Made by a program: the position numbers and the translations under genes | Part shown: piece after piece, positions 6,003 to 10,718 of the stretch | Layout: each line of letters begins with the position of its first letter | How positions within the stretch are numbered: position 1 is the first letter of the stretch | Notes under the pieces: model-generated | What the model was told of the DNA's origin: nothing | What the model saw: the letters and a program-made list of their open reading frames with translations, nothing else | Database searches by the model: none | NCBI GenBank assembly: GCA_964431655.1 | Contig: CAYSKJ010000112.1 | Location: forward strand, 1-10,718 | Direction of reading: 5' to 3' | Length of the DNA: 10,718 nt | Origin: CAYMEV01 sp964431655 [NCBI: uncultured bacterium] | GTDB lineage: Bacteria; CAYMEV01

Positions 6003-6892
6003 TGAATAACAGGGATAAAAACCAGCTGAAAACAGTAAGGGAGATACTTGACTGGACCACCCGTGCATTCCAGCAGAAGGCTTTTGGAACTCCCAGGCTT
6101 GACTCGGAAATCCTTTTATCCATGGCTCTTAAAAAAGACCGCCTTTATCTTTATCTTAACCTGGATAAGCCTCTTTCAGAACAGGAAAGAAACAGGATGA
6201 GGGATTATGTAAAAAGGCGTCTGAATAATGAACCTGTTGCCTATATAACAGGTGAGAAGGAATTCTACTCCATCAGTTTCAGTGTGCTGAAAGGCGTCCT
6301 TATACCCAGGCCGGAGACCGAATCCCTTATAGAAACAGCAAGGCAGTTTATACAAAACAATGCAGAAAAAAGGCCGTCTATACTGGATTTGTGTTCCGGG
6401 AGCGGCAATATAGGCATTACCTTAAAAACGCTCTTTCCTGACAGCATAGTGACCATGGTGGAAATGGACCAGACAGCTGTGTCAAATACCCTCTTAAACA
6501 TAAAAAAGGCTGACAGCAATAATGTTTTGCTTCTCAGGGCTGATATCCGGAACCTGCCTATGGACTCCAGTGCTGTTTTTGATATTATTATTTCTAATCC
6601 CCCCTATATATCATCCGGGGATATGGAGGGGCTGAGTCCCCAGATAAAGCTCTATGAGAAGCCTGAAGCCCTTTATGGAGGGTATGACGGCTGTAAATTC
6701 ATTCCCCACCTTTATGCTACTGCCTCAGAAAACCTTATAAATGAGGGATTTATGATTATTGAATTTCCCTATAAACAGTTTGATGATGCCCTGATGAAAC
6801 TAAAAAAATTTGCTAAACTTGAATTTTATGATAATATCAGGGATTATGGAAACAATATCCAGGGTTTTGTAATCAAGAAAAGGGAAGAATAA
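6002..6892 (+). CDS. prmC: Release factor glutamine methyltransferase PrmC
   Basis: PrmC (HemK) uses S-adenosylmethionine to N5-methylate the glutamine of the GGQ loop in RF1 and RF2. The 296 residues show the N-terminal helical release-factor-binding domain (about 1-90, with PRLDSEILL and PVAYITGEKEFY), the linker VLIPRPETE (99-107), SAM motif I DLCSGSGNI (129-137), and the catalytic NPPY (199-202), whose Asn and Pro hold the target glutamine. A later family block, PEALYGGYDG (221-230), is also present. One oddity is IIEFPYKQ (252-259), where homologues usually have IEIGxxQ, so the glycine after the acidic residue is replaced by Phe-Pro. The start has no Shine-Dalgarno and overlaps a short upstream frame. 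The stop overlaps the next start as TAATG. Confidence 0.95.
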   Translation: MNNRDKNQLKTVREILDWTTRAFQQKAFGTPRLDSEILLSMALKKDRLYLYLNLDKPLSEQERNRMRDYVKRRLNNEPVAYITGEKEFYSISFSVLKGVLIPRPETESLIETARQFIQNNAEKRPSILDLCSGSGNIGITLKTLFPDSIVTMVEMDQTAVSNTLLNIKKADSNNVLLLRADIRNLPMDSSAVFDIIISNPPYISSGDMEGLSPQIKLYEKPEALYGGYDGCKFIPHLYATASENLINEGFMIIEFPYKQFDDALMKLKKFAKLEFYDNIRDYGNNIQGFVIKKREE

Positions 6893-7461
6893 TGGACGAT
6901 GAGAATCTCCTGAAAAACTTTGAAAGGCTTCTCAGGGAGGTGGATGCCCTCTACCTGGTATACCGGGTGAACAAAGATGCCAAGGCACCCTTCATTAAGA
7001 GAAAGGAGCTGGAGAAACTTTACAGCAGGCTCAGGAATGAAAGCTACAATACCAGTATAAATAGCTATAAGAAGAATAACCTCATGCAGAGATTTAATAT
7101 GTTTGTGGAGAAATGGGAAAAACTGAGCGATGAAAGGGAACTTGGAGTCATAAGGGGGACCAAGGCAGAATACAGTGTGATCAAGAAGAAGGAGACCCAC
7201 AGGGAGCCCGACAGAAAAGAAGCTGTGCAGGAGATGCAGGTCCAGGCGAAGAGCAGGGAAGAAAAACTTAAAGAATTATATCAGTCATTTAAATCAGCAA
7301 ATGAAAAGATTGGCAAATCCGTTGCAGAATTCAGCAAGTTTAAGGATTACCTTTCCAGGCTTGAGCAGTCGATAAAGACCAAGACCAATGCGAAAGCGAT
7401 TGATTTCATCATTAAAATTGAAGATGGAAAGCCTGCCTTAAAAGCAAAAATTAAAAAATAA
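6892..7461 (+). CDS. Charged helical protein, probably MXAN_5187 C-terminal-domain-like
   Basis: The function is unknown. The 189-residue product is soluble, very rich in Lys, Glu and Arg, with no signal peptide, membrane segment or cysteine. Residues 1-90 look like a helical coiled-coil block, with a pattern (FERLLREVDALYLVY, then an Arg/Lys/Glu-rich helix, then NLMQRFNMFVEKWEKL) that resembles, from memory, the MXAN_5187 C-terminal family of myxobacteria and related groups. A charged linker (about 95-122) leads to a second block (123-189) ending in AIDFIIKIEDGKPALKAKI, also reminiscent of that family's end (hydrophobic strand, then DGK, then LK). The ATG overlaps the prmC stop (TAATG), with AGGGAAG at 6881-6887 as ribosome binding site, so it is coupled to the release-factor operon. 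Family assignment is moderate; that it is a real gene is nearly certain. Confidence 0.85.
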   Translation: MDDENLLKNFERLLREVDALYLVYRVNKDAKAPFIKRKELEKLYSRLRNESYNTSINSYKKNNLMQRFNMFVEKWEKLSDERELGVIRGTKAEYSVIKKKETHREPDRKEAVQEMQVQAKSREEKLKELYQSFKSANEKIGKSVAEFSKFKDYLSRLEQSIKTKTNAKAIDFIIKIEDGKPALKAKIKK

Positions 7462-7475
7462 GAGGGAGATATAAA

Positions 7476-8039
7476 ATGTTTGGCAGAAATAGTATTATTA
7501 TCCTGTCATCTTTAATGCTGGCACTGATGGTCTCATGTTCCGCCGCCAGCAGGCAGGGACAGACTGGCAGTTCCTTGCAGATTATCGAAGAAGCAAGGGA
7601 ATATTATGAAGAGGGTGATATCAGTCAGGCCATGGATGTTCTTCGCAGGGTTCCTTCCAATGATGAGCTTTATGCTGATGCAAATATCCTCCTGGGGAAA
7701 TTATACCTGAAAATAACGGATTATAGCAATTCCCTCCGGTATTTTAAGAAGGCGGCAGGCAGTGACAGGGACAATGCCTTTGCCTGGTACTACATAGGGT
7801 ATCTGAACCAGAAGATGAACAGGAACAAGAGCGCTTACAAATACTACAAGAAAGCCATATTTATTGACCGCGACCTGCTTAACCCGGCTTACAATCCCCT
7901 TATTGTGAAGAACATGTTCAAAAACAGGCTTTACATATATATTTATTCACTGGAGGAAGACCACCTTTTTTCTCCTGTTGATGATGCTTACCTCTTTTAC
8001 GATGAAAGGGTGATAGCCCGGATACCTGACAGCAATTAG
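7476..8039 (+). CDS. TPR-repeat lipoprotein
   Basis: A probable envelope lipoprotein of 187 residues. The N-terminus has Arg4, a hydrophobic stretch (7-19) and a lipobox-like LMVSC ending at Cys21; the -3 position is Met instead of the commoner Leu. The residue after Cys21 is Ser, not Asp, which in proteobacterial sorting rules would favour the outer membrane. After a Ser/Gly/Gln-rich linker, about three TPR-like helix pairs follow (roughly 37-65, 70-101, 104-137), for example SLRYFKKAAGSDRDNAFAWYYIGY. TPRs normally bind other proteins. The C-terminal 50 residues are rich in aromatics and not TPR-like. GAGGGAG at 7462-7468 supports the start, 14 bp after the preceding gene. It ends the plus-strand operon, and its TAG overlaps the convergent gene's stop by three bases. 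No specific function can be named. Confidence 0.88.
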   Translation: MFGRNSIIILSSLMLALMVSCSAASRQGQTGSSLQIIEEAREYYEEGDISQAMDVLRRVPSNDELYADANILLGKLYLKITDYSNSLRYFKKAAGSDRDNAFAWYYIGYLNQKMNRNKSAYKYYKKAIFIDRDLLNPAYNPLIVKNMFKNRLYIYIYSLEEDHLFSPVDDAYLFYDERVIARIPDSN

Positions 8040-9493
8040 ACAGCGATATTAGCCAGCTTCATTTTTGCCTTCTGTTTCAGGATATTGCTTGTGCCTTCCG
8101 AATTGAATACCTGAAGGAAGACATCCCTTGCCTCTTTAATATTGCCCAATTTTTGCAGTATGTCGCCCTTCAGCATCATTATGGCTTTAGGTGGGTTATC
8201 CAGGAGAGATAATATCTTTTCATAGCTTTTCATGGCATTCTCAGTATCATTGAAGCCTTCCAGGCAGACATATCCCATTAGAAGGTGAGCCTGTACATGG
8301 CCAGGGTCCCTGGAGATTATGCTCAGCAGGAGGCTTTTTGCATAGGTGAATTTTTTAGTCTTATACATGATGCTTGCTTTTTGGTAGATATATTCGAGAT
8401 TTGAGGGCTCCCTGGATGAAAGCTTATGGTAAATATCGTAAGCCTGGCCTATCCAGCGGTTCTTTTTCGGACTGAACTGGGATACCTCCTCGTAGAATTT
8501 TGCCAGAAGGACCATTGCACTTTTGTTATCCAGGGTTGTCTTAACCATGGTCCTGTATTTGTAAATATTGGACAGAAAGGAATAAATCTCGCTTATACTG
8601 GCAAAGGGAACTGCTCCGGGGTACATGAGAGATCTTAAAATAATCTCCTCCAGGTAGTCTGTGCAGCTGCCGTTTATCCTGGCCGGCCTTAAAGGAAAGG
8701 AGTCCTTTGATTCCAGTATCCTGTCAAATTCCGGAGATTTGCCTGTTATGAGGCTATAAAGGTTCCAGCCGATATTGAATATCTCAAGAAGATTGTTTTT
8801 GTTCTTGAGACAGGAGGGATTATTTTCCATCAGGGTCTCGAATATATTCAGCTGGTTTGAAAGGTCGTCATACTGGGCATATTTCAGGAATTTCCTGTGG
8901 AACAGTGGGAAAAGGAAATAAATATCACCGGCGGTGTTTACAAAAATTCTCTTTGGATTTAATATCTCAAAGGCGGAAAACTGGTCGGGAATAAGGATAT
9001 TGGATAGGGATACAGCCTTTAGAGCCTTTGAAATTATCCTGTTTACAAGGGTAATACTGCTGGTTTGGGAAGCAATGGCATTAACAGGCCTGCAGTCCCC
9101 AGGGCAGTCAAATATCAGAAGTATATGGGATTCCTGTATCTTATACCCAAGGTAGGAAAGGAAATTATCATCCAGCTTTGACAGATAATGAGCAAATTCT
9201 GTGAAAAGTATCATGCCCAGCTCGCTATCCTCGTAAATTGATGGGTTTATGTCTAAAAGCAGTTTTGATTTCCTTGATTCATCATCCATGACCAGAAAAT
9301 GGGATGCAAGGACATCATCGAACAGAGGCTCAATTATCCTGTATCTGTCAGGAAGGGCTTTGGCAAGGATATCTCTCTTTTCCTTGCGGAATATGCTGTT
9401 ATACTTTTTTCTGAGAAATGATTTACAGCATTCGTTTTTTATGTAAATCCCTTCGTTTAAAAAATTTTTGCATTCAGAGCAGTTTATCATCAT
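8036..9493 (-). CDS. Protein kinase-like (pseudokinase) protein with C-terminal TPR repeats
   Basis: A 485-residue protein I cannot match to a named family. In order it shows an N-terminal Cys cluster (Cys5, Cys8, Cys22, Cys23), like a worn zinc ribbon, a Ser/Thr-kinase-like region (about 50-310), and TPR-type helices (about 325-480, such as NAMKSYEKILSLLDNPPKA). The kinase resemblance rests on order and spacing. RYRIIEPL is followed by a segment where the Gly-rich loop should be but with no glycines. ILNPKRIFVNTAGDIYFLF aligns with the catalytic loop through DFG. LEIFNIGWNLYSLITGKSPEF aligns with helix F. DYLEEIILRSLM aligns with the C-lobe end. Lysine, HRD, Asn and DFG residues are all replaced, so phosphotransfer is unlikely. 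No membrane segment is evident. The start overlaps the panC stop as ATGA; a second in-frame ATG follows immediately. Confidence 0.85.
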   Translation of the reverse strand: MMINCSECKNFLNEGIYIKNECCKSFLRKKYNSIFRKEKRDILAKALPDRYRIIEPLFDDVLASHFLVMDDESRKSKLLLDINPSIYEDSELGMILFTEFAHYLSKLDDNFLSYLGYKIQESHILLIFDCPGDCRPVNAIASQTSSITLVNRIISKALKAVSLSNILIPDQFSAFEILNPKRIFVNTAGDIYFLFPLFHRKFLKYAQYDDLSNQLNIFETLMENNPSCLKNKNNLLEIFNIGWNLYSLITGKSPEFDRILESKDSFPLRPARINGSCTDYLEEIILRSLMYPGAVPFASISEIYSFLSNIYKYRTMVKTTLDNKSAMVLLAKFYEEVSQFSPKKNRWIGQAYDIYHKLSSREPSNLEYIYQKASIMYKTKKFTYAKSLLLSIISRDPGHVQAHLLMGYVCLEGFNDTENAMKSYEKILSLLDNPPKAIMMLKGDILQKLGNIKEARDVFLQVFNSEGTSNILKQKAKMKLANIAV

Positions 9494-10347
9494 TTATCAA
9501 AAATTATCCTGTAATTGTCAATAAGCCTGGTCTTTCCCAGTTGAACTGCCGCAAGGACCCTTATATCCCTGGCAAAATTGCTGGCCCGTTCCAGGGTATT
9601 GTCATATACGATGTCTATATAATCAATACTGACATTGCTGATATTGTCTGCAAGATAGTTTTTTATAAAAGCTATAAGCTGGTCACAGCTGTTTATATTG
9701 CCTGATTTTACCATGTTTTCGGCTTTTAAGAAGGATTGATAGAGACAGGGGGCTTTTTTCCTTTCCCAGGGATTCAGGTAGGCATTTCTGGAGCTAAGAG
9801 CAAGGCCGTTTTTCTGGCGGACAGTAGGGCATGTCTTTATTATGGTTTTGAAATTAAGCTCCCGGACCATATTTTTTACCAGGACAGACTGCTGGTAGTC
9901 TTTCTCCCCGAAATAGGCATAATCGGGCCTTATAATGTTAAAAAGCTTGGCCACTACTGTAAGGACACCCCGGAAATGCCCGGGTCTCGAGGCACCGCAG
10001 AATATTCCTGCCAGGGAATCGCTTGTTATAAAAATATCCTGAACTGATGGATACATCTCCTTATTATCCGGTGCAAAAACAAGGCTGACACCGTTTTTCT
10101 CACATAGTTCCAGGTCGCGTTCCAGAGGTTTGGGGTATTTGTCAAGGTCTTCACTGGCGCCGAACTGGACGGGATTCAGGAAAATGCTGACTATGCTGAA
10201 GCATTTATCAATAACTGATCTTTGCATAAGGGATTCATGGCCCTCATGTATGGCACCCATTGTCGGGATGAAACCGATTTTCTGATTATAACCTTTTAGG
10301 GATTTTATTATCAAGCCTGTTTGTTCAATTGTGCTTACGACCCTCAT
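9490..10347 (-). CDS. panC: Pantothenate synthetase (pantoate--beta-alanine ligase)
   Basis: PanC activates pantoate with ATP to pantoyl adenylate, then condenses it with beta-alanine to give pantothenate, the coenzyme A precursor. The 285-residue length is normal. It has the nucleotidyltransferase signature PTMGAIHEGH (28-37) with His34 and His37, FLNPVQFGASEDLDKYP (56-72), the ATP-binding FGEKDYQQ (146-153), and GLALSSRN (181-188), the KMSKS-like element. The residues before the last motif are RQKN rather than the common READ. The ATG comes one base after the panB stop, with no good Shine-Dalgarno, so translation is probably coupled. The stop overlaps the next gene's start by four bases. 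Confidence 0.97.
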   Translation of the reverse strand: MRVVSTIEQTGLIIKSLKGYNQKIGFIPTMGAIHEGHESLMQRSVIDKCFSIVSIFLNPVQFGASEDLDKYPKPLERDLELCEKNGVSLVFAPDNKEMYPSVQDIFITSDSLAGIFCGASRPGHFRGVLTVVAKLFNIIRPDYAYFGEKDYQQSVLVKNMVRELNFKTIIKTCPTVRQKNGLALSSRNAYLNPWERKKAPCLYQSFLKAENMVKSGNINSCDQLIAFIKNYLADNISNVSIDYIDIVYDNTLERASNFARDIRVLAAVQLGKTRLIDNYRIIFDK

Positions 10348-10348
10348 G

Positions 10349-10718
10349 TCATTTCTCTTTTATCTGGTTTATATCCAGGTTTTTAATAAAGTAGCAATGC
10401 TCTTTTTCAGGGAACCTGGAGTTTCTGACATCGCTTATATATGATTCCAGAGCTTTCAGTCCCCTTTCCCACAGGTTATCATATTTCTTTACAAACCTTG
10501 GGACGGGTTTATCCGTCAGCCCTAGCAGGTCATGGATAACCAGGACCTGGCCGTCGCAGTCAATGCCTGCACCTATCCCTATGGTAGGTATGGAAATATT
10601 TTCGGTGATGAGCCTGCTCAGCTCGGATGGAATACCTTCAAGCACTATGGAGAAGGCGCCAGCTTTTTCGATATCCTTTGCCTGATTGTAGATGCTTTTT
10701 GCCTCGTTCAAAGATTTA
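10349..10718 (-). CDS. panB: 3-methyl-2-oxobutanoate hydroxymethyltransferase (C-terminal part)
   Basis: PanB adds a hydroxymethyl group from 5,10-methylenetetrahydrofolate to 2-oxoisovalerate (3-methyl-2-oxobutanoate), giving ketopantoate. About 122 C-terminal residues are in the window; the frame stays open to the right edge (K-S-L-N-E-A...), so the gene continues beyond it. The TTG at 10711 is an internal leucine, not a start. Family marks are KAGAFSIVLEGIPSEL, with the glutamate expected in the active site, SIPTIGIGAG, CDGQVLVIHDLLGL, and the C-terminal RFPEKEH block. panC starts one base after the stop, the standard panBC arrangement. Ketopantoate reductase, which acts between PanB and PanC, is not in the window. 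Confidence 0.95.
   Translation of the reverse strand, partial: KSLNEAKSIYNQAKDIEKAGAFSIVLEGIPSELSRLITENISIPTIGIGAGIDCDGQVLVIHDLLGLTDKPVPRFVKKYDNLWERGLKALESYISDVRNSRFPEKEHCYFIKNLDINQIKEK

Noticed and set aside
10352-10711. Start of panB at TTG 10711
   Set aside because: The frame continues open to the window edge, and the product would lack more than half of the PanB barrel; the gene is simply cut by the window.
1-10718. Mobile element, prophage, CRISPR array, tRNA or rRNA genes
   Set aside because: No transposase or integrase frame, no spaced direct repeats beyond the TTGACA triplet, and no recognisable tRNA or rRNA sequence was seen on either strand.

Overview
The window looks like a housekeeping stretch of a bacterial chromosome from a Gram-negative, probably uncultured, deep-branching lineage. 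The evidence is lipid synthesis (FabI), DNA repair (UvrB), transcription and translation termination (Rho, L31, RF1, PrmC), a TPR lipoprotein and pantothenate synthesis (PanB, PanC). Base composition is moderate, and arginine AGG and isoleucine ATA codons are conspicuously common throughout, with no visible break that would suggest recent transfer. One hypothetical protein resembles a family I know mainly from myxobacteria and other deltaproteobacteria-like groups, but I cannot name the phylum. I see no mobile element, CRISPR array, tRNA or rRNA.

Layout, plus strand. The last codons of an unidentified gene (to 59) are followed by a 9-bp hairpin and an AT-rich leader. Next come fabI (256-1038) and uvrB (1046-3013), only 7 bp apart. 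A 187-bp gap with three regularly spaced TTGACA hexamers leads into the second cluster: rho (3201-4457), rpmE (4529-4834), prfA (4915-5976), prmC (6002-6892), a small charged protein (6892-7461) and a TPR lipoprotein (7476-8039). rho-rpmE-prfA-prmC is a familiar arrangement. Rho ends transcripts, RF1 ends translation at UAA/UAG, and PrmC methylates the RF1 GGQ glutamine. The last two genes are lineage-specific additions.

Layout, minus strand. From the right edge inward run the 3' part of panB (10718-10349), panC (10347-9490) and a 485-residue protein (9493-8036). PanB and PanC carry out consecutive phases of pantothenate synthesis. The third gene overlaps panC by ATGA. It reads as a short Cys cluster, a protein-kinase-like domain in which every catalytic motif has decayed, and C-terminal TPR repeats. 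It converges with the lipoprotein gene, and their stop codons overlap.

Most worth a second look: the TPR pseudokinase coupled to panBC; two 8-codon reading frames, each ending in UGA exactly at the starts of prfA and prmC, both of which lack a Shine-Dalgarno; the lysine-rich N-terminal extension on ribosomal protein L31; the 11/22-bp phased TTGACA array before rho; and the two extra genes carried by the release-factor operon. All protein calls are from sequence reading and family memory; no database search was run.
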